64,000 bases of DNA from Pseudoruegeria sp. HB172150 (GTDB lineage Bacteria > Pseudomonadota > Alphaproteobacteria > Rhodobacterales > Rhodobacteraceae), in NCBI RefSeq assembly GCF_013184805.1, contig NZ_JAATNG010000007.1, positions 1 to 64,000 of the forward strand. Direction: 5' to 3'. Positions 43,720 through 54,306 of this stretch are shown one piece after another. The translations under genes were made by a program, and so were the position numbers. The notes under the pieces are model-generated. The model did no database searches. It was not told the origin of the DNA and was given only the letters and a program-made list of their open reading frames with translations. Position 1 is the first letter of the stretch; each line of letters starts with the position of its first letter.

Positions 43720-44559
43720 CTAACGCCGCGCACGGACAGAGAGGGCGACCCCGCCCAGGACCAGCGTCGACGCGCCGATCACCTCCCACTTAAGCACCTC
43801 TCCCAGAAAAACTACGCCACCTAAAATGGCGATCACTGGCACGGTCAGCTGTGCGACCGCCGCCTGACTGGCCGGCAGGCGCGGCAGCACGGAATACCAC
43901 AGCGCGTATCCCATAGCGGATGTCACGATGCCGGAAGTGAGCGCAAGGGCAAGGCCGACGTTGCTCATTTCGACCGTCGAAGCCGGCAATACCAGCGCGG
44001 CGGTAACGCAGACTGGCACCGCGAGAGCGAAATTTGCGGCCGTTGCCTTCAGCGGCTCTCCGGACACCCGGCCGATAAGCGAATAAAGTCCCCATCCCAC
44101 GGCCGCCGCCGCCATCAGGGCACCGTGGCGCCAGGATATCGCTGCGCCACTGCCAGGCCAGAACAGCCAGGCAAGACCGGCCAACGCAACGCAGGCCCCG
44201 GCCCAGCGCATCGGCGGCACCCGTTCACCGCCGATAACGGCGCCCACAAACATCGTGATCTGCACGCCACCGAACAGGATCAAAGCACCCACGCCGGTGT
44301 CCAGAGACAGATAGGCAAGCGAAAAGGCCAGCATATAGACTGTCAGTGACACCACCCCGACGAGCCGGTACGGGCCGCCCAGCCGCAATCTGCCGCCGCG
44401 GGCGAGCACAAGGATCGCCAGGGCCACGGCTCCGGAGGCCACACGCCATACCGCAAACTCGGTGGCGCCGATCTCACCACCCGCCAGCGCCAGGCGGTTC
44501 AACACGGAATTTGCCGCGAAGGCGATCATCACCAGCGCTGTCAGCAAGAACAAATGCAT
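43720..44559 (-). CDS. EamA/DMT family transporter
   Basis: 279 residues, ten hydrophobic helices in two EamA halves; the ATG at 44559 has AAGGAG upstream. Typical stretches are AFSLAYLSLDTGVGALILFGGVQITM in the first half and ALTSGIVTSAMGYALWYSVLPRLPASQAAVAQLTVPVIAILGGVVFLGE in the second. It probably exports amino acids or other metabolites. Divergent from a second EamA gene. Confidence 0.88.
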   Translation of the reverse strand: MHLFLLTALVMIAFAANSVLNRLALAGGEIGATEFAVWRVASGAVALAILVLARGGRLRLGGPYRLVGVVSLTVYMLAFSLAYLSLDTGVGALILFGGVQITMFVGAVIGGERVPPMRWAGACVALAGLAWLFWPGSGAAISWRHGALMAAAAVGWGLYSLIGRVSGEPLKATAANFALAVPVCVTAALVLPASTVEMSNVGLALALTSGIVTSAMGYALWYSVLPRLPASQAAVAQLTVPVIAILGGVVFLGEVLKWEVIGASTLVLGGVALSVRARR

Positions 44560-44678
44560 AGCCACTCCTTGCATCCGGCCACACTGGACCGCCCCGCGCC
44601 CTTCGCGTAGCAGTGATCTGCGGTCCGGCCCAGCCCGGCCAGTCGAGGAGTTCAGAGATTCCGATCCCCGCCTCACCC

Positions 44679-45572
44679 ATGAACACGGCGCCACCCCCGA
44701 GCGCACCGGACAACATGCGTGCATTGGCGCTGATGGGGCTGGCCTTTTTCATCTTCTCTGCGGTCGACACACAAGCGAAATTCCTGACAGGCACATTACA
44801 CCCGATTCAGGTGACATGGGCACGCCAGTTCGGCCTGTTCGTCGCAGTCCTTTACCTGCTCGCCCGGCTCGGTCCCTCGATCCTGAAGACACAGAACCTA
44901 CCACTGCAACTCGTACGGGGCGCACTCGCCGGTGGTTCTGCTGTTTTGTTCATAACCGGGGTCAGCTTCGTGCCGCTGGCCGATGCCGTTGCCGTCACCT
45001 TCGTGGCGCCGTTCATGGTCACCCTGCTCTCCGCTCTCGTGCTGAGAGAGCCGGTCGGCATCCGCCGCTGGACCGCCGTCTTCATCGGTTTCATCGGCAC
45101 ACTGATCGTGATCCGGCCCGGAATGGGTGTCATCCACCCCGCCGTCTTCCTCGTCCTTGCCGCCGCCTTCTTCTTTGCGCTGCGCCAGATCTTGTCGCGC
45201 GCCCTCGGCCGTACCGACCGTACGATCACCACCGTCGCCTATACCGCCCTGACAGGCACCGCGCTGCTATCGCTGCCGCTACCGTTCCTGTGGCGCACTC
45301 CAACAACCTGGCTGGAGGTCGCGCTGATGGTCGGTATCGCCGTGGCCGCGGGCCTTGGCGAATTCCTTCTCATCAAGGCACTGGAGATCGGTCAGGCCGC
45401 CGTCGTCGCGCCGATGCAGTACTCGATGCTGATCTGGGGCACATTTTATGGCTGGCTGGTCTTCGGCCACCTGCCCGACTTCTGGACGCTCGTCGGCGCC
45501 GCGATCATCATCGCGACAGGGCTATACACCCTGCAGCGCGAGCGCATCGCTGCGCGCGCATCACGTCAGTAA
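44679..45572 (+). CDS. EamA/DMT family transporter
   Basis: 297 residues from the ATG at 44679 (a later Met at 44718 is possible; neither has a strong ribosome site). Ten helices, with FFIFSAVDTQAKFL in TM1, VPLADAVAVTFVAPFMVTLLSALVLREPVG at the end of the first EamA half and GEFLLIKALEIGQAAVVAPMQYSMLIWGTFYGWLVFG in the second. It is distantly related to its divergent neighbour, 119 bases away. Confidence 0.85.
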   Translation: MNTAPPPSAPDNMRALALMGLAFFIFSAVDTQAKFLTGTLHPIQVTWARQFGLFVAVLYLLARLGPSILKTQNLPLQLVRGALAGGSAVLFITGVSFVPLADAVAVTFVAPFMVTLLSALVLREPVGIRRWTAVFIGFIGTLIVIRPGMGVIHPAVFLVLAAAFFFALRQILSRALGRTDRTITTVAYTALTGTALLSLPLPFLWRTPTTWLEVALMVGIAVAAGLGEFLLIKALEIGQAAVVAPMQYSMLIWGTFYGWLVFGHLPDFWTLVGAAIIIATGLYTLQRERIAARASRQ

Positions 45573-45584
45573 GGCCGCCTTAAC

Positions 45585-46718
45585 TCAGGGCTCGGCAAAG
45601 AAACGCGGCCGGAACATACTTGCGCCCAGCACCCCGGCACCCGCGAAGGTGAGGCCAAGGACAAAGAGCCAGCCGACGAACGGGATCAGGGCCAGCAACC
45701 CCGCCAGCAGCGCCCCGACAAAAGCCGCAAGCGCGCGATGGCTGATCCGATAGGGCTCTGGTCGGCCGATTGCCAGCAGAACACCGACGCCCAGCGCATA
45801 CGCCCCGATGACATAGCCCAAGAACCAGACGATCCCGGCCGCCACCAGCACAGCGGGGGTCAGCAGAATGCCGATCACCGTCAGGATGAACAGGAACGCC
45901 CCGCCGATCAGCGCGGACAGGAACAGGAACCCGATCCAGACCGCCCAGAATGGATGCTCCAGCAACCGCCGCCGCAGTTTGGCAAGGTATTCCGGCGCCA
46001 CCGCTGCGATTACTGCCGCAATCGCGGCGATAAGGATGACGCCGCCGATCCACCCGGCGAGAACCTGCCAGAAGCTGACCGGCGCCACCTCGTCGGCCAC
46101 GACTTCGGTGAACTCATCCTGCTCGTGGCGCATCACGCGGTCCGCCGGAATCACGCTTTCCGGCACCTCGATACCGCCAAGTTCGTTCTCGTAGAGGGTA
46201 AGGGTGCCGTCTATGGCGGCCTCCGGCCCGAATGTGACATCGCCTGCCGAGATCCGCACATCGCCGCTGATCCGGCCTTCGATCCGCACGTCCTCGCCTG
46301 CAACAACGACATAGCCGCCCACAGGCCCGGCCAGCGTCACATTGGATCCGCTGGCGCGCAGGTCGCCGCCGACGCTGCCGACAGACACCGAATACCCAGA
46401 AGCAGTCACGTCGCCCGCGACGGCCCCTGCAATCTGAACGTTGAACCCGAACGCGTAAACGTCGCCGCCAACCGCGCCGTCGATCCACACCCGACGTCCG
46501 GCCATATGCGCCGACCCGTCGATATCGCTCTCGATCCGAACCCGGTCGCCGGCGGCAAAGACGTCATCTGCCCCCGCCACGCTCTGCACCACGCGCCAGC
46601 CGGTCCGGTAGAAGTCATTGCCAAAACTGAACCCGACATCGCTGGCCGCCTCGTCCTCCTGCGCCACGGCCAATCCGGCAAGCCACACGAATAAGATCGA
46701 AAACAGAAACCGCTTCAT
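45585..46718 (-). CDS. Bactofilin-like beta-repeat protein with C-terminal membrane spans
   Basis: 377 residues from the ATG at 46718 (GGGAGG upstream). After a signal-like N-terminus, residues 40-180 consist of short beta repeats such as IDGAVGGDVYAFG, IAGAVAGDVTASG, VGGDLRASG, LAGPVGGYVVVAG and ISGDVRISAGD, the pattern of polymer-forming bactofilins. The C-terminal 180 residues hold four to five hydrophobic helices. It is probably an inner-membrane protein with an exported beta-helix. It converges with the EamA gene. Confidence 0.82.
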   Translation of the reverse strand: MKRFLFSILFVWLAGLAVAQEDEAASDVGFSFGNDFYRTGWRVVQSVAGADDVFAAGDRVRIESDIDGSAHMAGRRVWIDGAVGGDVYAFGFNVQIAGAVAGDVTASGYSVSVGSVGGDLRASGSNVTLAGPVGGYVVVAGEDVRIEGRISGDVRISAGDVTFGPEAAIDGTLTLYENELGGIEVPESVIPADRVMRHEQDEFTEVVADEVAPVSFWQVLAGWIGGVILIAAIAAVIAAVAPEYLAKLRRRLLEHPFWAVWIGFLFLSALIGGAFLFILTVIGILLTPAVLVAAGIVWFLGYVIGAYALGVGVLLAIGRPEPYRISHRALAAFVGALLAGLLALIPFVGWLFVLGLTFAGAGVLGASMFRPRFFAEP

Positions 46719-46842
46719 CGGGGCCTCCCACCAAAACCGCACCGCAATCCGGCGCTTCAGCCCGAGTTTGCAACGAGCCCGGGCAAATGCAAAGAAGTAC
46801 TCCCGCTCCACGTTTTATTGACAAACATCACAACAGAGCCCG

Positions 46843-47505
46843 ATGCCACACGTCCATTTTGCCCCGAAAGCCGAACTTGCAACCGATTTGCTGCCGCATG
46901 CGATTGATGCCGGTGAGGACGGCTCGCACGACTTGTCACACCTGATCCGGGTCTGGGGGAACGTCCTGACGATACATGCGAACGAGGGCGGCGATATCGA
47001 GAGCCTCGCCGCCGCAACGCTGCTACACGACTGCGTCGCGGTGGAGAAGACGTCTCCCCAACGGAGCCAGGCATCGCGCATGGCCGCCGCCAAGGCACAG
47101 CAGTTGCTGGCAGCGCTAGATTGGCCCCTCGACCGAATAACCGCCACCTGCCACGCCATCGAAGCCCACAGTTTCTCTGCCGGAATCACACCCGAAACGC
47201 TGGAGGCGAAAATCCTGCGCGATGCCGACCGTCTGGACGCGATCGGCCTTATCGGCGTCGCCCGCTGCTTCTACGTGGCGGGCCGCACCGGCGCCGCGCT
47301 CTACGACCCCGAAGACCCCGAAGCGCGCAACCGGGACCTCGACGACACCCGCTTCGCACTCGACCACTTCCGCACCAAGCTCCTGACTCTGGCGGACGGC
47401 TTCCTGACCGAGACGGGCCGCAACCTCGCCCGGCAGAGGCACCGCGACATCGCGGAATTCCGTGATGCTTTCCTGGCGGAGGTGGCGACAGGACTGGTGA
47501 TTTGA
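46843..47505 (+). CDS. HD-domain phosphohydrolase
   Basis: 220 residues. The metal motif is H in SHDLSHLIRV (29-38), HD in ATLLHDCVAVE (60-70) and D in ILRDADRLDAIGLIG (129-143). It matches the YedJ/metal-dependent HD hydrolase type, where the substrate is often a nucleotide or a phosphorylated metabolite. Stand-alone gene, ending 51 bases before the groEL terminator. Confidence 0.88.
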   Translation: MPHVHFAPKAELATDLLPHAIDAGEDGSHDLSHLIRVWGNVLTIHANEGGDIESLAAATLLHDCVAVEKTSPQRSQASRMAAAKAQQLLAALDWPLDRITATCHAIEAHSFSAGITPETLEAKILRDADRLDAIGLIGVARCFYVAGRTGAALYDPEDPEARNRDLDDTRFALDHFRTKLLTLADGFLTETGRNLARQRHRDIAEFRDAFLAEVATGLVI

Positions 47506-47555
47506 GCCTGCGGCAATCTCGCTCTGTCGAGCCCGGTTAAACCAGTTGAGAAAAG

Positions 47556-47579
47556 AAAGGGCGCCCGAAGGCGCCCTTT
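47556..47579 (-). terminator. Terminator of the groESL operon
   Basis: 10-bp stem (AAAGGGCGCC with GGCGCCCTTT) around a stable TTCG loop as read on the minus strand, then TTTC-TTTTCTC, 24 bases after the groEL stop. Confidence 0.88.
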
Positions 47580-47602
47580 CCCTGTCTGACTGGCAGAGCA
47601 GC

Positions 47603-49267
<1,665 letters not shown>

Positions 49268-49309
49268 TTAGCCATGAGACGGGCCGGGGCCCGCCGCTCA
49301 GCGACAAGC

Positions 49310-49597
49310 TCAGGCGATGATGCCCAGGATGTCGCTTTCCTTCATGATCAGCAGCTCTTCGCCATCCAGCGAGATCTCTGTACCCGACCATTTGCCGAAC
49401 AGGATCTTGTCGCCAGCCTTGACGTCCATCGCGATGCGATCGCCTTCGTCGTCCTTGGCGCCGGCGCCCACGGCGACAACTTCGCCTTCGGCCGGTTTTT
49501 CCTTCGCGCTGTCGGGGATGATCAGACCGCCTTTGGTCTTCTCGTCGGACTCCACGCGGCGGACCAGCACACGGTCATGCAACGGAGTGAAAGCCAT
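49310..49597 (-). CDS. groES: Co-chaperonin GroES (10 kDa)
   Basis: 95 residues with the opening [33 protein letters not shown], which includes the mobile loop (G-G-L-I-I) that binds GroEL. AAGGAGCG precedes the ATG at 49597. First gene of the operon. Confidence 0.98.
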   Translation of the reverse strand: MAFTPLHDRVLVRRVESDEKTKGGLIIPDSAKEKPAEGEVVAVGAGAKDDEGDRIAMDVKAGDKILFGKWSGTEISLDGEELLIMKESDILGIIA

Positions 49598-49632
49598 TTC
49601 TGAACGCTCCTTGGTTCATTGTTCTCCCAGCG

Positions 49633-49659
49633 TTAGCACTCACCTCCGTCGAGTGCTAA
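49633..49659 (-). promoter_or_regulatory. CIRCE operator (HrcA binding site) before groES
   Basis: Perfect TTAGCACTC-N9-GAGTGCTAA between the promoter and the groES ribosome site. HrcA binds this element and represses groESL until heat or misfolding inactivates it. Confidence 0.97.
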
Positions 49660-49666
49660 CGAGGCG

Positions 49667-49695
49667 GATGTAGGGAAAGCCGTTCAGCGAGTCAA
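49667..49695 (-). promoter_or_regulatory. groESL promoter
   Basis: On the minus strand TTGACT (49690-49695) and TACATC (49667-49672) lie 17 bases apart, with CIRCE seven bases downstream of the minus-10, the usual arrangement. Confidence 0.75.
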
Positions 49696-49714
49696 CAGGT
49701 CGTGACCGGGTTTT

Positions 49715-49969
49715 TCAGCGTTTCGCGGCCGTTTCGAACCGCGCCCACGCGCCGGGACAAAGCGCCTCGATATCTGTCCGGCTCAGGGCCGCACCGTCAG
49801 GCGAGAATGCCCGCATTTCCTCGCCGGAGCGGACAAGAACCGCGACGGGTCGTTTCATCGCCGCGAGAACTGCTGCCCTTTGAAACCCTTGAAAGGACAC
49901 ACGCGCCTCGCAAATCGCGGCGACCGCTGCATCGCCGGTTCGTACCAGGGTGTCAAGCCGAACGCTCAT
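49715..49969 (-). CDS. Small unknown protein downstream of the DUF2953 gene
   Basis: 84 residues from the ATG at 49969, which overlaps the DUF2953 stop (ATGA); ends ...CPGAWARFETAAKR. It has a mixed alpha/beta pattern (RPVAVLVRSGEEMRAFSPDG) and no membrane span. I recognise no family. Being third in a coupled operon makes it likely real. Confidence 0.55.
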   Translation of the reverse strand: MSVRLDTLVRTGDAAVAAICEARVSFQGFQRAAVLAAMKRPVAVLVRSGEEMRAFSPDGAALSRTDIEALCPGAWARFETAAKR

Positions 49970-50562
49970 CGCCGTGGTCCAAACACCGCCCAACCGAACT
50001 TCAGTGCTGGAACCAACAGCCGGAAAGGTATCGCCGCAACTGTCACATCCACGCGCCCTTCCAGGCATGCCCGATCGAACACCGGCTCCACGCTCACATG
50101 ATTGTCCTGCCCGAACAGCATGCCGGATCCGTATGCGACCGGAGCAACCAGCCCATAGATCTGCCCCGTCTCTGCCGGATCACCCAGCCCGAAACGGCAA
50201 TCGAGGTCACAACGCTCGATCTTCATCCGACGTAGTAACCCACCCAACAGCCGCGGTGCCGCTCTCAGCACGCGCATGCCGCGATCGGACTTTTTCCCAA
50301 TGGCGGTTCGCTTCTTCGGTTGCGATTGCGAAAGTGCCTCACTTGAGGCCGAAACCTCGGTTTTAACCCGCTGCCGACGCTGTGCGCTGTTGAAAACCGA
50401 GAAATTAGGCAAAGCTCCACCGAACAGGCCAAGTTCCATGCGCGCCCAAAGCTCCGGTTCCGACTGGGCGAGCAGACGCAGGCGGACGGGCAGTGCCAGC
50501 ACCAAGATCACCGCCAGAACAACCGCCAGCAGGAGCCACAGCAGCCCCTGCAATACGATCAT
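49966..50562 (-). CDS. DUF2953 membrane-anchored protein
   Basis: 198 residues. An N-terminal span (residues 3-28) is followed by RLRLLAQSEPELWARMELGLFGGALP and a C-terminal globular part with CRFGLGDPAETGQIYGLVAPVAYG, the stretch that defines DUF2953 as I know it. In Bacillus the homologue ytfI is next to ytfJ/gerW; here it starts by an ATGA overlap with a GerW gene. Role unknown. Confidence 0.85.
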   Translation of the reverse strand: MIVLQGLLWLLLAVVLAVILVLALPVRLRLLAQSEPELWARMELGLFGGALPNFSVFNSAQRRQRVKTEVSASSEALSQSQPKKRTAIGKKSDRGMRVLRAAPRLLGGLLRRMKIERCDLDCRFGLGDPAETGQIYGLVAPVAYGSGMLFGQDNHVSVEPVFDRACLEGRVDVTVAAIPFRLLVPALKFGWAVFGPRR

Positions 50563-50915
50563 TCGTCCGACTTCTCGCTCGACGACTTATCCATCGCCTT
50601 CGACGCGACACCGCCGATCACCTCCGCGAGGTTGCTCACCGCACCCTTCACTGCTTCGACCCGGGCGCCGTCGCCATCGATGATGATCGCACCCAGCGGT
50701 TTGATGCCGCCACCGCCCGCCGTGCCTCCGCCGGTACCGGCCTTGGCACCCTCGCCGCCGGTACCACCCCCGGCGCCGAATCCGAACCCGTAGCTGACCA
50801 GCGGAATGACCGTCGCTCCGTCTTTCTCGATCGGGGCACCCAGAACGTTCTTGGCGTTGAGTAGGCGTTCCAGTTCTTCCACGGTACCTTTCAGCAGTCG
50901 CTCCACGTCTTCCAT
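50559..50915 (-). CDS. GerW/YtfJ family protein
   Basis: 118 residues from the ATG at 50915 with GAGGAGGG upstream. It has NAKNVLGAPIEKDGATVIPLVSYGFGFGAGG, a glycine-rich middle, and GGIKPLGAIIIDGDGARVE, all typical of GerW (YtfJ). Named for a role in Bacillus spore germination, but the family is also found in non-sporulating bacteria. First gene of the operon. Confidence 0.92.
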   Translation of the reverse strand: MEDVERLLKGTVEELERLLNAKNVLGAPIEKDGATVIPLVSYGFGFGAGGGTGGEGAKAGTGGGTAGGGGIKPLGAIIIDGDGARVEAVKGAVSNLAEVIGGVASKAMDKSSSEKSDE

Positions 50916-51066
50916 GTCACCCTCCTCGGTGATGGCATTCGCGCGATGGCAGGACGTTAACCGATTCTCGTGACACCCGCTTTGATCCGCGTCACGCTTG
51001 CCCCGGATGCCGCCTTGCACATGCCAGCGGCGCCCTTACCTTGAGGGGAGTCAATAGAGGACCCTC

Positions 51067-52056
51067 ATGCGCCGCCTGCTTGTCTGCCTTCTGATCCTGC
51101 TTGCCGGCCCCGCCGCCGCGCAATGCACCGGCACCGACCTCATCGCCGCGATGCCCGAAGACGAACGCCTTGCGATGGAACAGGAAGCGGCGGCGCAGCC
51201 TTACTCCGAAGGCATCCTCTGGCGCGCCGCGAAGGACGGCCGCTCCATCCATCTCGTCGGCACGATGCACACCTACGATTCGCGCCACCAGGCCACGCTC
51301 GACCGCATCGCGCCCTTTCTTGAAAACGCCAAGACAGTGTTGATGGAGCTGGGCGAAGGCGACGAAGCTCGCCTGCAGCGGATGATCGCAGAAACGCCCG
51401 ATCTGGCCTTCATCACCGAGGGCCCGACCCTGCCAGAGCTACTGTCCAAGGAAGACTGGGACGCATTGCGAGTAGCCATGTCGGACCGAGGCATCCCCGG
51501 CTTCCTCGCCGCGAAGATGAAACCGTGGATGGCGATGGCCAACCTGTCGATCTCGAAATGCATGTTTCAGGATCTGCTCGCCGGCCGCCGCGGGCTGGAC
51601 GCGCAGCTGATGGAACGCGCCGCGGAACTTGGCCGTCCCGCCGTCGCGCTGGAACCGCTGGACACCGCACTGAAGCTCTTCGGCGCATATTCCGAAGAGG
51701 AACAACTCGACCTCCTGCGCCTCGCCCTAGCCCAGCAGGATGCCGAGGATGCCTCATATGACGTAACCGTCGCCGAAGCCTATTTCCGCGAAGATGTCCT
51801 GCAGATCTGGCTCTGGTCGCTGAAGCTGATGGAAGAGCTTACGCCCCTGCCGCCGGAGGAAATGGACACCCAGATCGCCCTGTTTGAAGACCTGCTGCTG
51901 ACCGCCCGCAACCGCGCATGGATCGACGAAATCCTGACAGCCGAAGGCGACACACTGGTCGCCGTTGGCGCAATGCACCTGCCGGGAGATGAAGGCGTGC
52001 TGAACCTGCTGGAACAGGAAGGTTTCGAGATCACGCGCCTGCCGCTGACGCAGTAG
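51067..52056 (+). CDS. TraB/GumN family protein
   Basis: 329 residues with a signal peptide (about 1-19, AAA-Q). The two GxxH motifs of the family are IHLVGTMHTYD (near 62-72) and LVAVGAMHLPGDEGVLNLLEQEGF near the end, with an intermediate E-L-G-E. These are thought to form a metal site in a protease-like fold. It is periplasmic. Divergent from the gerW operon. Confidence 0.9.
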   Translation: MRRLLVCLLILLAGPAAAQCTGTDLIAAMPEDERLAMEQEAAAQPYSEGILWRAAKDGRSIHLVGTMHTYDSRHQATLDRIAPFLENAKTVLMELGEGDEARLQRMIAETPDLAFITEGPTLPELLSKEDWDALRVAMSDRGIPGFLAAKMKPWMAMANLSISKCMFQDLLAGRRGLDAQLMERAAELGRPAVALEPLDTALKLFGAYSEEEQLDLLRLALAQQDAEDASYDVTVAEAYFREDVLQIWLWSLKLMEELTPLPPEEMDTQIALFEDLLLTARNRAWIDEILTAEGDTLVAVGAMHLPGDEGVLNLLEQEGFEITRLPLTQ

Positions 52057-52059
52057 CCC

Positions 52060-53370
52060 TCAGGCCGCGCGGACCCGCTTGTCGGGATCACCAACACCCA
52101 GAGCATGCCCGTTGAACCGCTGCAGATGCTTGCGCAGCAGCAGCCGGCGCACGCGCTTCTTTATCGCCGGCATATGCCCGCCCGAGATCATGCGCTGCAG
52201 AACCGGATCGGCTGCCAGCGCCTCCTCGCCGGTGAACACGGTTTCGGTCCAGACCCCTTCGGCGCGGACCAGATGATGGCGGTCCATCAGCAGGTGAATA
52301 TAGCTGACCGGCGCATCCACTAGTTCCACGAGCGTCGCGCACCCGATCTCCTCGGCGATATGCCGGGCTCGGACGAGTACCTCGCCCTTGCCATTGGGTC
52401 GGCCGTCCCAGGCCAGGAAAGCATGCTGCAGCGACACCTGCATCGGCCGCCGCGGCAGCCCCTCGCCAAACGCGCTCGCCGCGATCGCCACTGGCCGCAG
52501 CGTCGCATGCTCTGCAAGAGCCTCTACCGGAACCCGGTTTCGCAACACCGCCCGAAGCGGCTGCGCCCCCGCGTCGTATGTCAGAACCAGATCGCCGGGT
52601 TTCAGTGTCTCAACAGCGCGCGGACCCTGCGGCGTGTCGACCATCGTGCCTTCGGTCAGACAGATCGGTGACGGATAGGGATCCGTCGGCATCGGTCCAT
52701 CGTCTTCTTCGGTGATGACCTGCTCGGTAAGTTCCTCGACCGATATCCCGGAATCCCAGTAGTACTGGAAATTGATCGTCAGACTGGAATCGGCCACTCC
52801 CTTGAGGGTTAGCACCCAGATTTTCGGATCGTCGGTCGGTGTAAGGATCACATCGTCCAGTGAAGCGCCGCGGATATATATCTTGTCATCCGCCGGGCTG
52901 AATCCGTCCACCGTATCGTTCCCGCTGTCGGCGCCGAAAACGATAGTATCCTGGCCGCCCTCGTAACCGCCCTCAAGGATCAGGTCGTCGCCGGCGCCAC
53001 CATCGATGTAGTCGGAATCGGAGCCGCCGAACAGCGTATCGTTGCCAGCGCCACCAAAGAGCGAGTCACTCTGCGAGCCGCCTTCCAGGTAATCGTCGCC
53101 GTCGCCGCCGGACAGCACGTCGTCTTCGCTGCCGCCCTTGAGTGTGTCGTTCCCGGCACCGCCGGACAGAGTGTCCTTTTGCGATCCGCCATCAAGGCTG
53201 TCGTCGCCCTCGCCGCCGAACAGCTGATCCTCGCCGGAATCGCCCGACAGCGTATCGTTGCCGGCGCCGCCGTCGATCGTATCGTCACCGGACTTCCCGG
53301 AAATGCTGTCGTCGTCCGACGTACCGGTCAGAGAATCGTCTTTCCAGTCGCCATCTTTCTTGTTCGGCAT
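52060..53370 (-). CDS. RTX-repeat protein with C-terminal Hint domain
   Basis: 436 residues. Residues 10-140 are calcium-binding RTX nonapeptides (for example GGAGNDTL, GGEGDDSL, GGSQKDTLSGG) that begin almost at the N-terminus, so there is no catalytic or adhesive N-domain. A beta-rich spacer follows. A Hint domain opens at CLTEGTMVDTPQGPRAVETLKPGDLV (near 236) and continues through MQVSLQHAFLAWDG to SYIHLLMDRHHLVRAEG near 365. Hint domains self-process proteins in inteins and hedgehog. Roseobacters often carry such RTX-Hint proteins; export is probably type I. Confidence 0.88.
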   Translation of the reverse strand: MPNKKDGDWKDDSLTGTSDDDSISGKSGDDTIDGGAGNDTLSGDSGEDQLFGGEGDDSLDGGSQKDTLSGGAGNDTLKGGSEDDVLSGGDGDDYLEGGSQSDSLFGGAGNDTLFGGSDSDYIDGGAGDDLILEGGYEGGQDTIVFGADSGNDTVDGFSPADDKIYIRGASLDDVILTPTDDPKIWVLTLKGVADSSLTINFQYYWDSGISVEELTEQVITEEDDGPMPTDPYPSPICLTEGTMVDTPQGPRAVETLKPGDLVLTYDAGAQPLRAVLRNRVPVEALAEHATLRPVAIAASAFGEGLPRRPMQVSLQHAFLAWDGRPNGKGEVLVRARHIAEEIGCATLVELVDAPVSYIHLLMDRHHLVRAEGVWTETVFTGEEALAADPVLQRMISGGHMPAIKKRVRRLLLRKHLQRFNGHALGVGDPDKRVRAA

Positions 53371-53517
53371 GTTTGCTCAGCCCTGCGGCGCGGTTGATCT
53401 TCGGTTGGTAATTGGATGCGCGGCTCCGTCGCATGATAAGTTAACGCCTGTTTGGGGCGAAATTACAGCAATGCGCTCGCATCTTCGTGATATCGCTGCG
53501 CCATTGCGACGCAGCGG

Positions 53518-54198
53518 TCATCCTGCCGGCAGTTTGCCTGCATATGCGGAGACACCGCGCCGCCCCGCCTCCGTCAGCGCGTAGACGCCGCGCTCGACCC
53601 GTTCGAACCACCCATAGTGGTCGTCCGCCATGATTCGCGTTGCGCGGCCGACGCCCGTCGCCTTGGCCACCGCCGCACCCCGGCTTGGCCCTTGATCCGA
53701 CAGATATCCCGCGATCCGTACGGCGTCCTGCCGGTACGCCGTCACCAGCCCGGCCACCGTTGCGCCGCCCGTCGCCGGATCACCCTGACGCCGCGCGAAT
53801 TCCCGCAACAATCGCCCTTGTCGAGCCTTCGACTTCCGCGGAGCGTAGGGGCCCGGATCGCACAGCACTTCCACCAGCCCGTCCGACAGCCGCACCTGGA
53901 TCACGCCCAGCCCCAGCCTCCGGCACAGCTTCACGTTCTCCTTCATTGCCGCCGCATGCGCCCGCCCCGCGCGGCGCGGCACGCATAGATAAACCGCATC
54001 CGTCACCGCCAGCCGCGCCACGCCCTGCCGCAGCAGCGCCAGCGAGAACCCGGTTTTCAGCTCGACGATCACCGGCAGGTCACCATCGCGGCAGGCCACG
54101 ACATCCGCGCCCGCTACCTCGCCCTTCACCTCGTATCCCTGCCCTTCGAGGAACGCCTTCACCGGCGGGTAGAGATCGGTTTCCTTCATCGCACCCAT
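53518..54198 (-). CDS. DUF2161 protein with a PD-(D/E)xK-like fold
   Basis: 226 residues (start at 54198, or three codons later). GADVVACRDGDLPVIVELKTGFSLALLRQGVARL has the D-x(n)-E-x-K order of PD-(D/E)xK nucleases, and the C-terminal 60 residues (GPSRGAAVAKATGVGRATRIMADDHYGWFERVERGVYALT) resemble a winged helix. Annotated elsewhere as a DUF2161 phosphodiesterase. No partner methylase or helicase is adjacent. Confidence 0.85.
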   Translation of the reverse strand: MGAMKETDLYPPVKAFLEGQGYEVKGEVAGADVVACRDGDLPVIVELKTGFSLALLRQGVARLAVTDAVYLCVPRRAGRAHAAAMKENVKLCRRLGLGVIQVRLSDGLVEVLCDPGPYAPRKSKARQGRLLREFARRQGDPATGGATVAGLVTAYRQDAVRIAGYLSDQGPSRGAAVAKATGVGRATRIMADDHYGWFERVERGVYALTEAGRRGVSAYAGKLPAG

Positions 54199-54306
54199 GC
54201 GTCACATGAACCCGTCCCGCGCCCCGTGACAAGCCGTCCGCATCCCCCTATAGAGGCCCGCGAAATCCTGCCCTTTTTTCAACGCCAATCCAGACGGACC
54301 CGCGAT

